A program made the position numbers and the translations under genes. Below, one piece after another: positions 1-8,162 of a DNA stretch of 64,000 nt; position 1 is the stretch's first letter; every line of letters starts with the position of its first letter. Below the pieces are notes generated by a model. That model had not been told where the DNA came from. It saw nothing but the letters and a program-made list of their open reading frames with translations, and did not search any database. Origin of the DNA: CAYLLN01 sp036496265. Its GTDB lineage: Bacteria; Planctomycetota; Planctomycetia; Pirellulales; Pirellulaceae. The stretch covers positions 11,787 through 75,786 of the forward strand of contig DASXLL010000339.1 of NCBI GenBank assembly GCA_036496265.1, read 5' to 3'.

Positions 1-872
1 GCGGCGCGGTCAGCGCGTTCACCCTCGATCGCAAGACCGGAACATTGAAGCCTCTCAATCATCAATCATCTGAAGGCGCCGGTCCGTGCCATGTGTCGGT
101 CGATAAAACCGGCAAGGTGACCCTCGTCGCCAACTATGCCAGTGGCAGTATTGCTTCGTTGCCAATCAATGAGGACGGTTCATTGAAGAAAGCCGCGACG
201 GCCGTTCAGCACGAAGGCTCCGGCGCTGTTCCCATACGCCAAGCCGGTCCCCACGCGCACTCCATGAACGTCTCGCCTGACAACCGCTTCGTCATCGCCG
301 CCGATCTCGGTCTCGACAAGCTCTTCATCTACAAGCTCGACGCGACAAACGGCACGCTGACCGCCAATGACCCCGCCTTCGCCAAAACGCCCGCCGGCGG
401 CGGCCCCCGCCACTTTGCGTTTCATCCTAACGGACGCTTCGCCTACAACTGCAACGAAATCGCCTCCTCGGTGACCGCACACACCTGGGACGCCCAGAAA
501 GGCTCGCTCACAGAGATTCAAACCATTTCGACGTTACCAGAGCCTACACAAGGCAATTCCACGGCCGAAATTCAGGTCCATCCCAGCGGCAAATTCGTCT
601 ATTGCTCGAACCGCGGCCACGACAGCTTGGCCATCTTCACCGTCGATGAAAAAACGGGCCAGCTAACGGCTGCCGGCCATCAAAAAACGCTCGGCCGAAC
701 GCCCCGCAACTTCGGCATCGATCCCACCGGCCGTTATCTCGTCGCCTGCAATCAAAACACCGACAACGTCGCCGTGTTTCAAGTCGATTCAGCCACCGGC
801 AAGCTGTCGCAAGTCGGCGATCTGATCAACGTCCCGGCTCCCGTCTGTGTAAAGTTTCTTGCCACCGAATGA
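1..872 (+). CDS. Lactonase-family beta-propeller protein (3' part)
   Basis: The gene is cut by the left window edge; the reading frame is open from base 3 and about 290 codons remain. The protein shows repeated propeller blades of the form HPSGKFVY-CSNRGHDS and DPTGRYLVACNQ, typical of the seven-bladed lactonase family that includes 6-phosphogluconolactonase (Pgl). The family hydrolyses 6-phosphogluconolactone in the pentose phosphate pathway, but many planctomycete members are exported and of unproven substrate. Any signal peptide lies outside the window. Family fit is strong; the substrate is inference. Confidence 0.85.
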   Translation, partial: GAVSAFTLDRKTGTLKPLNHQSSEGAGPCHVSVDKTGKVTLVANYASGSIASLPINEDGSLKKAATAVQHEGSGAVPIRQAGPHAHSMNVSPDNRFVIAADLGLDKLFIYKLDATNGTLTANDPAFAKTPAGGGPRHFAFHPNGRFAYNCNEIASSVTAHTWDAQKGSLTEIQTISTLPEPTQGNSTAEIQVHPSGKFVYCSNRGHDSLAIFTVDEKTGQLTAAGHQKTLGRTPRNFGIDPTGRYLVACNQNTDNVAVFQVDSATGKLSQVGDLINVPAPVCVKFLATE

Positions 873-1238
873 CGCTAGCGCCTGCAAGATCGTCAATTCT
901 CAGCAAAAAGCATTTATGGCCTCGCTGCTGCCGCCCGCTGCCAGCGGAACCCGTGCTGCTGGCAGGGGTTAAATCTTGGAGCGGTCGGTTTCTCGCTTGG
1001 AGGGCTAAACGACCGCCGGACGATCAAGATTACGTCCTATCGACAATGGAAAAAGACGTGACAGCCGTTTTTGCGGCGGTTACAATTCATGAGAATCGGG
1101 TGTTTCACAGAAGTGATAGCTAGAAGCGCAGGCATCATCCCGCCTTCCCTGCGCGCGACGATTGAATCCCGCCTTGGCTCGCCCAGTTTTCGAGCACAGA
1201 TAGAGTTCGAGCAGCAATTCAGCTTTTGGAGCTTCGTT
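873..1238. other. Intergenic region with a hairpin
   Basis: No convincing gene is seen; an 84-codon ORF at 869-1123 has no family resemblance. An 8-bp perfect stem (CTGCCAGC at 938-945, GCTGGCAG at 958-965) lies 66 bp after the lactonase stop. It lacks a T-run, so it is at best a weak terminator. The upstream 56 codons of the open frame leading into the adaptor gene also fall here and are judged non-coding. Confidence 0.4.
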
Positions 1239-3119
1239 ATGGCAGCCTCTCCCCGCTCTCGGTCGCAGCGCCGCCGCTGTTTACGCCGAGGCAATACGTT
1301 CACCTTCGTGCTTGGCAGCGTCGGCGTGGTTGCCGTGCTGTCTTTGCTCGGCTGGTGGATGTTCGGCGGCCGCGGATCCGAAGAATCGTCTGACCTGCTC
1401 ACCACCGAAATTTCGCACGGGCCGTACGACTACGTGGTCATCGAGCAAGGCACGGTCGAAAGCGCCACGAATACCGAGCTACGCTGCCAGGTGCGTTCGC
1501 GCGGTGGCGGTGGTGGCGGTGGTGGCGGTGGTGGCGGCGGCAGTAGCTTGGGCGGCAGCAGTACAGCGATCATGGACGTGGTTCCCGAAGGCACGATCGT
1601 CAAGGAAGGTGATGTCGTCGTCGAGCTCGACTCCAGCAGTCTGATGCTCGAAGAGAATTCCCAGAAGATCCTAGTCAGCAACCGCGAATCGCTGTTGGCT
1701 CAAGCCGAGAACGCTCTCAAGGCTGCTGAGATCGGCAGAACCGAATACCTCGAGGGCCTCTATGTCTCGCAAGAGAAGCTCGTCCTCACCGAGCTGTTCC
1801 TGGCCGAGCAAGCCTACAGCACGGCTGAACAGGGTCTAAAATCGGCCAAGTCGCTGTTCGAAAAGAACATCATCACCGGTCTGCAGCTTCAGGCGGCCGA
1901 GGTCGCGCTGCAGAACGCGGAAAACGGCCGCGACAACGCCCGCACCAAGCTCAACACGCTCCGCAATCTGACGAAGCAAAAGGAGCTGACTGTCCTGGAA
2001 GCGAACATCGCCTCGGCTCAAGCCAGCGTAAAGGCCCAGCAGGCCAGCCTGCAACTTGAACAAGACAAACTGAAGGACATTCAGGACCAAATCGCGAAAT
2101 GCACGATCAAGGCCACGGCGCCCGGCCAGGTCGTCTATGCGAACGAGACAGACATGTTCCGCTCCAGCTCCTCGTCGCAGTTCGTCGTGACGGCCGGCGC
2201 CATGGTTCGCGAGCGGCAGGTCATCATTCGCCTCCCTAACGCCAACGACATGCAGGTGAAGGCGACAGTCAACGAGGCCCGCGTCACGCTCATTCGCGCC
2301 GGCCTGCCCGTCTCGATCCGCGTCGATGCCCTGAAGGACGAGATGCTCGAAGGCGAGGTCACCAAAGTCAATCAATATGCCGAGGCAAGCAGCTTTTCCA
2401 GCGGCAACATCAAACGCTACTCCACGATCATCAAAATCAAGAATCCGCCGCCGGACCTACGTGTGGGCATGAACGCCGAAGTTCGCATCCACGTCGAACG
2501 CAAGGCCGACGCTCTGCAGGTGCCGGTTCAAGCCTTGGCGGAGCTAAAGGGCCATTACTTCACGCTGCTGAAAAACGGGGATAACTATGAAACCCGTGAA
2601 ATCAAGATCGGCTCAACCAACGACAAGGTGGCGACAATCGATAGCGGCCTGAAAAACGGCGACGAGGTCGTCATGAATCCGCGCTCGGCCGGCACGCTTT
2701 TGAAGCTGCCGAATTTGCCTGACGCAAGCTCCGCTATCGCACTTACCGACATCAAGCGCTCCGATCCCACGGAAATCGCCGCCGCGAAAGCCGCCGCACA
2801 GGGGGCCAAAAAGGGCTTTGCTGACATGACGCCGTCCGACATGGTTGCTCGCTATCTCGAAAGCGACGCCGACAAGGATGGCAAGCTCTCGATGAAAGAC
2901 GAAGTGCCCAAGATGGACGAGCGAATGCAGCAGCGGCTCGCCACGGCTGACACCAACAGCGACGGGTTCCTGGAACGTCGCGAGCTCCTGTCCGTCGCGG
3001 CCGCCACGATTCAGAAGATGAAATCGAAGGGCGGCGGCGAAGGCGGGCAAGGCGGTCGTGGTCGTCGCGGTGGCGAAGGCGGCCCGCCCGGAGGAACGCC
3101 CGCGGGGGGACAGCAATGA
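1239..3119 (+). CDS. HlyD/MacA-type efflux adaptor with C-terminal EF-hands
   Basis: Periplasmic adaptor of an ABC efflux pump, 626 residues from the chosen start. The ATG at 1239 is preceded by GGAG and followed by a basic N-terminus and one membrane segment (about residues 24-46); the frame is open 56 codons further upstream without family similarity. A split lipoyl-like domain (VVPEGTIVKEGDVVVELDSS), a long coiled coil (about 140-290) and beta-barrel domains follow. Two oddities are visible: a run of 13 glycines (residues 89-101) in the lipoyl half, and a C-terminal pair of EF-hand loops (DADKDGKLSMKDE near 541, DTNSDGFLERRE near 571) followed by a Gly/Arg-rich tail. It overlaps the next gene by ATGA, so translation is coupled. 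Confidence 0.88.
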   Translation: MAASPRSRSQRRRCLRRGNTFTFVLGSVGVVAVLSLLGWWMFGGRGSEESSDLLTTEISHGPYDYVVIEQGTVESATNTELRCQVRSRGGGGGGGGGGGGGSSLGGSSTAIMDVVPEGTIVKEGDVVVELDSSSLMLEENSQKILVSNRESLLAQAENALKAAEIGRTEYLEGLYVSQEKLVLTELFLAEQAYSTAEQGLKSAKSLFEKNIITGLQLQAAEVALQNAENGRDNARTKLNTLRNLTKQKELTVLEANIASAQASVKAQQASLQLEQDKLKDIQDQIAKCTIKATAPGQVVYANETDMFRSSSSSQFVVTAGAMVRERQVIIRLPNANDMQVKATVNEARVTLIRAGLPVSIRVDALKDEMLEGEVTKVNQYAEASSFSSGNIKRYSTIIKIKNPPPDLRVGMNAEVRIHVERKADALQVPVQALAELKGHYFTLLKNGDNYETREIKIGSTNDKVATIDSGLKNGDEVVMNPRSAGTLLKLPNLPDASSAIALTDIKRSDPTEIAAAKAAAQGAKKGFADMTPSDMVARYLESDADKDGKLSMKDEVPKMDERMQQRLATADTNSDGFLERRELLSVAAATIQKMKSKGGGEGGQGGRGRRGGEGGPPGGTPAGGQQ

Positions 3120-3901
3120 CCGCCGCCGCACGTCTGATTGATATCAAAAAAGACTATGTCCTGAAGAGCGAGACGGTCCGCGCGCTTCGCGGCGTGACGT
3201 TCGAAGTGCCGGCCGGCGATTATGTAGCCATCATGGGCCCTTCCGGCTCCGGCAAAAGCACGCTGTTGAACTTGCTCGGCTGCCTCGATAAGCCGACGGC
3301 CGGGCAGTTTTGGCTCGGCGACGACGACGTCGCTCAAATGACCGATGATCAGCTGGCCTACATCCGCGCGACCCGCATCGGCTTCGTCTTCCAGTCGTAT
3401 AACTTGATCCAGCAGTACACGGTGCTGGAAAACATTGAAGTGCCGCTGCTCTATCAAGGCGCGCTCACTTCCCAGGGACGCAAGCGCTGCCGTGAATTGG
3501 CGGGCATGGTCGGATTGGGCGATCGCCTTGGTCATCGGCCGACGCAGCTCTCCGGCGGTCAACAGCAACGCGTGGCCATCGCCCGCAGCCTGGTCAACAA
3601 TCCGTATTTCATGCTCACCGACGAAGCGACGGGTAATCTCGACTCGGTCACCAGCGAAGAAATCCTCGCCATGTTCGAGCGGCTGAACGACGAAGGTCGC
3701 ACGATCATCATGGTCACGCACGAAGACGACGTTGCCGCCCACGCCAAGCGCATCGTCCGACTTCGCGACGGTTTAATCCAAACTGACAAAATCAACGAAC
3801 ACCGCATTAGTGCCATCAAGCGAAACCACGTCCCGGGCGTCGCGGCGCCACCAGCCCCCGAAGCACTGGCCGACGCGGCGATGGTCGCGGAAGTGGCCTA
3901 A
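3116..3901 (+). CDS. MacB/LolD-type ABC transporter ATP-binding protein
   Basis: Cytoplasmic ATPase of the efflux operon, 261 residues. Walker A GPSGSGKST, Q-loop region FVFQSYNLIQQ, signature LSGGQQQR, Walker B YFMLTDEATGNLD and the switch His in MVTHEDD are all present. This pattern is typical of the lipoprotein-release/MacB subfamily (long LENIEVPLLYQ segment). The start overlaps the adaptor stop by ATGA. The C-terminal 45 residues after the core extend beyond usual family length and are rich in Ala and Pro. The function as one subunit of an adaptor-ATPase-permease pump is well supported; the exported substrate is unknown. Confidence 0.93.
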   Translation: MTAAARLIDIKKDYVLKSETVRALRGVTFEVPAGDYVAIMGPSGSGKSTLLNLLGCLDKPTAGQFWLGDDDVAQMTDDQLAYIRATRIGFVFQSYNLIQQYTVLENIEVPLLYQGALTSQGRKRCRELAGMVGLGDRLGHRPTQLSGGQQQRVAIARSLVNNPYFMLTDEATGNLDSVTSEEILAMFERLNDEGRTIIMVTHEDDVAAHAKRIVRLRDGLIQTDKINEHRISAIKRNHVPGVAAPPAPEALADAAMVAEVA

Positions 3902-3917
3902 ACTCGGGATTCGAACC

Positions 3918-5330
3918 ATGTTTCTGTTACGAACCTTCCAGCTCGGCATGAAGAGCTTGCTGCTGCATCCCATGCGGTCGCTCTTGACCGTGCTTGGTAT
4001 TTTCATCGGCGTGGCGAGCGTTATTTGGCTTTTGGCCATCGGTGAAGGCATCAGCCAGGAGGCCCAGCGACAGATCGAAGGCTTGGGCGCCGACAACATC
4101 ATCGTCCGCTCGATCAAGCCGCCAGCCGAAGTCATGGGCAGCTCCGACGCACCCATTCCCTATGGCCTGAAGCGTGAAGAATTCGACACGCTCGTCCAAA
4201 CGATTCCCACGATTAAGGCCGCCCTGCCGATTCGCGAAGTACGCCGCACCTTTACCTATGACGGCCGCAACGAAGATGGCCGTCTCGTCGGATGCACGCC
4301 TGAATACTTCGACGTCACCCGCCTCGTCCTCGATCGCGGCCGACTGTTGAGCGAAGCAGATATCGACAATCGCCACAATTTCTGCGTGCTCTCCAGCGGC
4401 ATCGCCGAACGATTGTTCCCGTATCAAGATCCGATCGGCCGCCGCGTGTTTTTGTCGGAGAACAAGGACTACTACGAAGTGATCGGCGTGCTGGAATATC
4501 GCACGCCCACTGCGGCCATCGGAGGCTCGCTCGAAGCTCAGGATTTCAACACCGACATTTACATTCCGATTTCCACCCTCCGCCAGCGAATCGGCGACTT
4601 CGTCTATACCCGCCGCGGCAGCTCCCGCACTTCCGAAATTGTCGAGCTCAACCAAATCACGCTCCGCGTCACCTCGGTAAAAAACGTCCGGGCAACCGCT
4701 GACATTGTCCGCAAGACTCTCCGCGTGCCGGAAGAATCGAAATCCAAAGATCCGCGGCTGACGCTCGCTTCGGTCAAGGGAGGCAAGGCCGTCATCGACG
4801 GCACCTACACCGAATCGCCCCCGCGCCTCGATGTAGCGGTGATCGTGCCCGAAGAGCTTTTGGAGCAAGCCCGCGTCACGCGCCTCATGTTCATGGTGCT
4901 CATGGGCATGATCGCGGCGATCTCGCTGGTTGTAGGCGGCATCGGCATTATGAACATCATGCTCGCCACCGTGACCGAGCGCACCCGCGAGATCGGCATC
5001 CGTCGCGCCCTGGGTGCGACGCGAATGCACATCATCATGCAGTTCCTTGTCGAGACAATTTCGCTCTCCGTCGTCGGCGGCCTCACGGGCATTCTCGCCG
5101 GTCTGTTGTGCCCCTTAATCATCACCGGCGTTCGCGATTTGATGTACGCTTACGCGCCAAACTTAATGTCCGACCTGCCGGAAGTTGTCCAGCGCGTTCA
5201 GCCGCAAATTGTGCTGCTCTCCTTGCCGCTCGCGTTCGGCATTTCCGTGATCGTCGGTGTCGTCTTTGGCCTCTATCCGGCCTACCGCGCCGCCCAGATG
5301 GATCCGATCGAAGCCCTACGGCACGAATAA
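3918..5330 (+). CDS. MacB/FtsX-family ABC transporter permease
   Basis: Permease of 470 residues. The start at 3918 was chosen over an upstream in-frame codon at 3810 because it leaves 16 bp after the ATPase stop and begins with the conserved N-terminal segment (LLLHPMRSLLTVLGIFIGVASVIWL). A large extracytoplasmic domain follows (about 45-345), then the FtsX-type C-terminal trio of membrane helices with the motif ERTREIGIRRALGA. The protein ends with the family-typical PAYRAAQMDPIEALRHE. It is the third gene of the 1239-5330 operon. Confidence 0.92.
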   Translation: MFLLRTFQLGMKSLLLHPMRSLLTVLGIFIGVASVIWLLAIGEGISQEAQRQIEGLGADNIIVRSIKPPAEVMGSSDAPIPYGLKREEFDTLVQTIPTIKAALPIREVRRTFTYDGRNEDGRLVGCTPEYFDVTRLVLDRGRLLSEADIDNRHNFCVLSSGIAERLFPYQDPIGRRVFLSENKDYYEVIGVLEYRTPTAAIGGSLEAQDFNTDIYIPISTLRQRIGDFVYTRRGSSRTSEIVELNQITLRVTSVKNVRATADIVRKTLRVPEESKSKDPRLTLASVKGGKAVIDGTYTESPPRLDVAVIVPEELLEQARVTRLMFMVLMGMIAAISLVVGGIGIMNIMLATVTERTREIGIRRALGATRMHIIMQFLVETISLSVVGGLTGILAGLLCPLIITGVRDLMYAYAPNLMSDLPEVVQRVQPQIVLLSLPLAFGISVIVGVVFGLYPAYRAAQMDPIEALRHE

Positions 5331-5607
5331 AACGACGATTTAGGAGTCGTAACCGAAGCCCTGCCCGATTGGCATTCGGGCTCGGGCACCATCGCGAATC
5401 GATAGTCGTTTCCCGTGAATTTCTCGTGAAAATCCCGCGAACCAATCTGCGGCATTTCGCTCTTGATTTTTACGGGCTTCGCAACAATGATTGAATGTGA
5501 TGTGTCGCGTCTCACGCGGCGCGACTTTACTAGCAGCTCATAGTAAGCCGCATCTTTCGGCATCGCGGCTGAACTGGGGTAACTTCTAGTGGAAAGGAGG
5601 TGGTCTA
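5331..5607. other. Intergenic region after the efflux operon
   Basis: No gene supported. A small inverted repeat (GCCCGA/TCGGGC, about 5366-5384) without a T-run is the only local structure after the permease stop. The right end holds the Shine-Dalgarno of the mini-ORF: AAAGGAGGTG at 5593-5602, a ten-base match to the complement of the 16S rRNA 3' tail. Confidence 0.5.
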
Positions 5608-5646
5608 GTGAGTTCTGTCTGTACCAGCCGAGGTGGCGCCAGCTAA
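5608..5646 (+). CDS. Putative 12-codon mini-ORF with perfect Shine-Dalgarno
   Basis: A GTG start is placed 7 bases after GGAGG and opens a 12-residue frame (MSSVCTSRGGAS) ending in TAA. The preceding AAAGGAGGTG is far stronger than any other ribosome site in the window. The segment AGATCACCT at 5695-5703 can pair over 9 bp (one G-U) with the Shine-Dalgarno at 5598-5606, and a Rho-independent terminator follows at 5722. This suggests a short independent transcript with a translated peptide or a ribosome-controlled leader. It may instead be only the 3' region of the efflux transcript. No family is recognised. Confidence 0.4.
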   Translation: MSSVCTSRGGAS

Positions 5647-5721
5647 TCGAGCCGGCGGGCTGCGATTCGGCAGCCACCAAAACCCCTCGCTCACAGATCA
5701 CCTGTGATCGAGCTACCTTGG

Positions 5722-5758
5722 GCCCGGCTTCTCCTCGTGGGAAGCCGGGCTTTTTGTT
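5722..5758 (+). terminator. Rho-independent terminator
   Basis: A perfect 10-bp GC-rich stem (GCCCGGCTTC 5722-5731, GAAGCCGGGC 5741-5750) with a 9-base loop is followed by TTTTTGTTT. It ends the mini-ORF transcript and may also stop read-through from the efflux operon. Confidence 0.88.
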
Positions 5759-5812
5759 TCAATGCCGCCGGGCTACTGGTCGCAAGAAATGGTGTGTCGA
5801 TGCCAGTTCTCG

Positions 5813-6226
5813 TCAAAACTGGCGCAGGTAATCAGCCTTGCCGGTTTTTCGCTGAACGGGCGACCAATAACTAACGGCTTTCCGATCAAACCGCCGCTGT
5901 AAGGGATCGCCGAACATCCGCCGCACGATTCCGATCGGCGTCAAAATCAAAAAGTAAGTCGCTGCCAAAACGAAATAGGACACAGCGACACCAATCGGCC
6001 TCACGGCGTACATCCAGCCGACATAAATCGGCCGCCTCATTCGCGGCGCGGCCACGTACAGCAAGACAAGCGCCGCGCCGGCGGTCCAAATCGTCGTCCC
6101 TGTGGCCGGGAAGCCCCACCGCCACCGCGCAACTGCCCCGACGCAGCCAAAAAACACTGGCAGCAGAAGGCCAAACGTTCGCAATTTCGCTGGCGACGGA
6201 TTGTTGTCGATTTCAATCAGGCTCAT
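5813..6226 (-). CDS. SxtJ-family membrane protein
   Basis: Small membrane protein of 137 residues with three or four hydrophobic segments (about 18-35, 45-60, 78-98) and a basic C-terminus. Its position 30 bp downstream of a NodU/CmcH-type carbamoyltransferase, and the ending (RRMFGDPLQRRFDRKAVSYW), match the SxtJ family, named from the saxitoxin cluster where it neighbours carbamoyltransferase SxtI. Its biochemical role is unknown. No other saxitoxin genes are present, so it is better seen as an accessory of the carbamoyltransferase. Confidence 0.8.
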   Translation of the reverse strand: MSLIEIDNNPSPAKLRTFGLLLPVFFGCVGAVARWRWGFPATGTTIWTAGAALVLLYVAAPRMRRPIYVGWMYAVRPIGVAVSYFVLAATYFLILTPIGIVRRMFGDPLQRRFDRKAVSYWSPVQRKTGKADYLRQF

Positions 6227-6256
6227 CGTTGTGTTGAGTAGTGAGTGGCCACGGGA

Positions 6257-8101
6257 CTAATCCAACTGAAACTCAGCCAAATACTGCTCGCGATTGGAGG
6301 TCAGTGCTTCGGCGCGCGGTTGCTTGAGTAGCACATAGTTTTCGACGACCAACACGTCGATGTTTGTCGCTTGAAAACACCGCAAAGCATCCTGCGGCGT
6401 GCAGACGATCGGCTCGCCACGGACATTAAAGCTGGTGTTGATCATCACCGCGCAGCCGGTTTTTTCATAAAACGCTTTGAGCAATCGATAAAACCGCGGA
6501 TTGCGCCGCTCATCGACCGTTTGCACGCGAGCCGAATAATCGACGTGCGTAATCGCCGGCACGACTGACCGTTCGACTTGGAGCTGGTCCAGCCCCAGCA
6601 AGCGTTTTGAATCATCAGCCAGCGAACGCCGCTTGTTTTCGCGAACCGGCGCCACCAGCATCATGTAGGGGCTTTCGGTCTCCGGCGGAAAGTCGAAGTA
6701 CTCACTGGCGCACTCGCTCAGCACCGCCGGTGCGAATGGACGAAACGACTCGCGCAATTTGACCTTCTGATTGATCAGCGACTGCATTTCCGGCCTCCGG
6801 GCATCTCCCAAGATGCTCCGCGCCCCGAGCGCCCGCGGACCAAATTCCATTCGCCCCGAAAACCATGCGACCACCTTGCCTGCGCCAATCAACTCCGCGA
6901 TGTATTTACAAAGCTGGCCATCGTCGAACCGTTCGTACAGAGTTTCCGCCTCGTCCAAAACTTGCCGAATCTCCCGATCGCTGAATTGCGGCCCGAGAAG
7001 TGTGCCCTGTTGCGAATCGCCCGGCGTCGGCGTTCGCTCGTTCTCTAATAGTTGGTGCCATATAAAGAGCGCCGTTCCCAGCGAACCGCCCGCATCACCC
7101 GCCGCCGGCTGAATCCAAATACTCTCTGCCACACCCTCAGCCAGAATCTTTCCATTACCCACGCAGTTCAGCGCTACACCGCCCGCCAGGCACAAATTCC
7201 GTTCGCCGGTGACTTGCAGAGCATGCCGCGCCATCCGCAGCATGGTTTCTTCCGTCACTTTTTGGATCGACGCCGCAATGTCCATCTCTCGCTCCGTGAT
7301 CGGACTCTCCGGCCGCCGTGGCTCACCGCTAAACAGCCGATGAAACTTGGCCGAGGTCATCGTGAGGCCCTGGCAATAGTTGAAATACGACATATCCATT
7401 CGCAGCGAGCCGTCGGGCTTGAGATCGATCAGCCGCTCCTTGATCAAATCGACGTATTTCGGCTCGCCATACGGCGCGAGGCCCATCAATTTGTACTCGC
7501 CCGAGTTCACCCGAAAGCCGCAGTAATACGTGAACGCCGAATACAACAGACCAAGCGAATGCGGAAATCGCAGCTCGGAAATCAGCTCAATCTGGTTGCC
7601 TTTGCCGCGGCCAATGCTCGCCGTTGCCCATTCGCCGACGCCATCGATCGTCAAGATCGCCGCCGATTCGAACGGCGATGGAAAAAACGCGCTGGCCGCA
7701 TGCGATTCGTGGTGCTCCAGAAAAACGAATCGCTTTTTGTAACCCGGCAGTCGTTTCCGCATCTCCCGCGGCAGATGCAGCTTCTCGCGCAGCCAAACGG
7801 GCATCGCTTTGACAAACGACTGAAACCCTGCCGGGGCATAAGTGAGGTAGGTCTCCAGCAGCCGATCGAATTTCAGCAGCGGCTTGTCGTAAAAGCCAAC
7901 ATGGTCGAGCTCTGCCGGCGAGATGCCCGCTTCAGCCAGGCAATACTCAACGGCCTTTGCCGGAAACGAATCGTCGTGTTTCTTCCGCGTGAACCGCTCT
8001 TCCTGAGCGGCGGCGACAATCCGTCCGTCGATTACCAGCGCCGCCGCCGAATCGTGGTAATACGCCGAAATGCCCAGAATGGCTGTCATCTTACGAGCCA
8101 T
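6257..8101 (-). CDS. Carbamoyltransferase, NodU/CmcH family
   Basis: Transfers a carbamoyl group from carbamoyl phosphate to a small-molecule hydroxyl through a carbamoyladenylate. About 614 residues. The N-terminal Kae1-like domain starts with ILGISAYYHDSAAALV and carries HHESHAASAFFPSPF; the C-terminal YrdC-like part has WFSGRMEFGPRALGARSIL and MINTSFNVRGEPIVCTP. Starts at 8128, 8101 or 8089 are possible; family similarity begins right after 8089. It forms an operon with the SxtJ-like gene. No biosynthetic cluster surrounds the pair, so the acceptor is unknown, possibly a surface glycan or glycolipid (inference). Confidence 0.92.
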   Translation of the reverse strand: MARKMTAILGISAYYHDSAAALVIDGRIVAAAQEERFTRKKHDDSFPAKAVEYCLAEAGISPAELDHVGFYDKPLLKFDRLLETYLTYAPAGFQSFVKAMPVWLREKLHLPREMRKRLPGYKKRFVFLEHHESHAASAFFPSPFESAAILTIDGVGEWATASIGRGKGNQIELISELRFPHSLGLLYSAFTYYCGFRVNSGEYKLMGLAPYGEPKYVDLIKERLIDLKPDGSLRMDMSYFNYCQGLTMTSAKFHRLFSGEPRRPESPITEREMDIAASIQKVTEETMLRMARHALQVTGERNLCLAGGVALNCVGNGKILAEGVAESIWIQPAAGDAGGSLGTALFIWHQLLENERTPTPGDSQQGTLLGPQFSDREIRQVLDEAETLYERFDDGQLCKYIAELIGAGKVVAWFSGRMEFGPRALGARSILGDARRPEMQSLINQKVKLRESFRPFAPAVLSECASEYFDFPPETESPYMMLVAPVRENKRRSLADDSKRLLGLDQLQVERSVVPAITHVDYSARVQTVDERRNPRFYRLLKAFYEKTGCAVMINTSFNVRGEPIVCTPQDALRCFQATNIDVLVVENYVLLKQPRAEALTSNREQYLAEFQLD

Positions 8102-8162
8102 TGTCGCTTTTGGCTCGCGGCGCCGCAAACTGTATCCAATCCAATCGGATGCCCGAACAGGA

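Noticed and set aside
873..1070. Terminator after the lactonase
   Set aside because: The 8-bp hairpin at 938-965 has no T-run on either strand, so it was recorded only as a structure.
869..1123. 84-codon ORF after the lactonase gene
   Set aside because: No ribosome site, no family likeness, biased composition; judged chance.
5813..8101. Saxitoxin-type biosynthetic cluster
   Set aside because: Only the carbamoyltransferase and SxtJ-like genes are present; polyketide, amidinotransferase and tailoring genes are missing.
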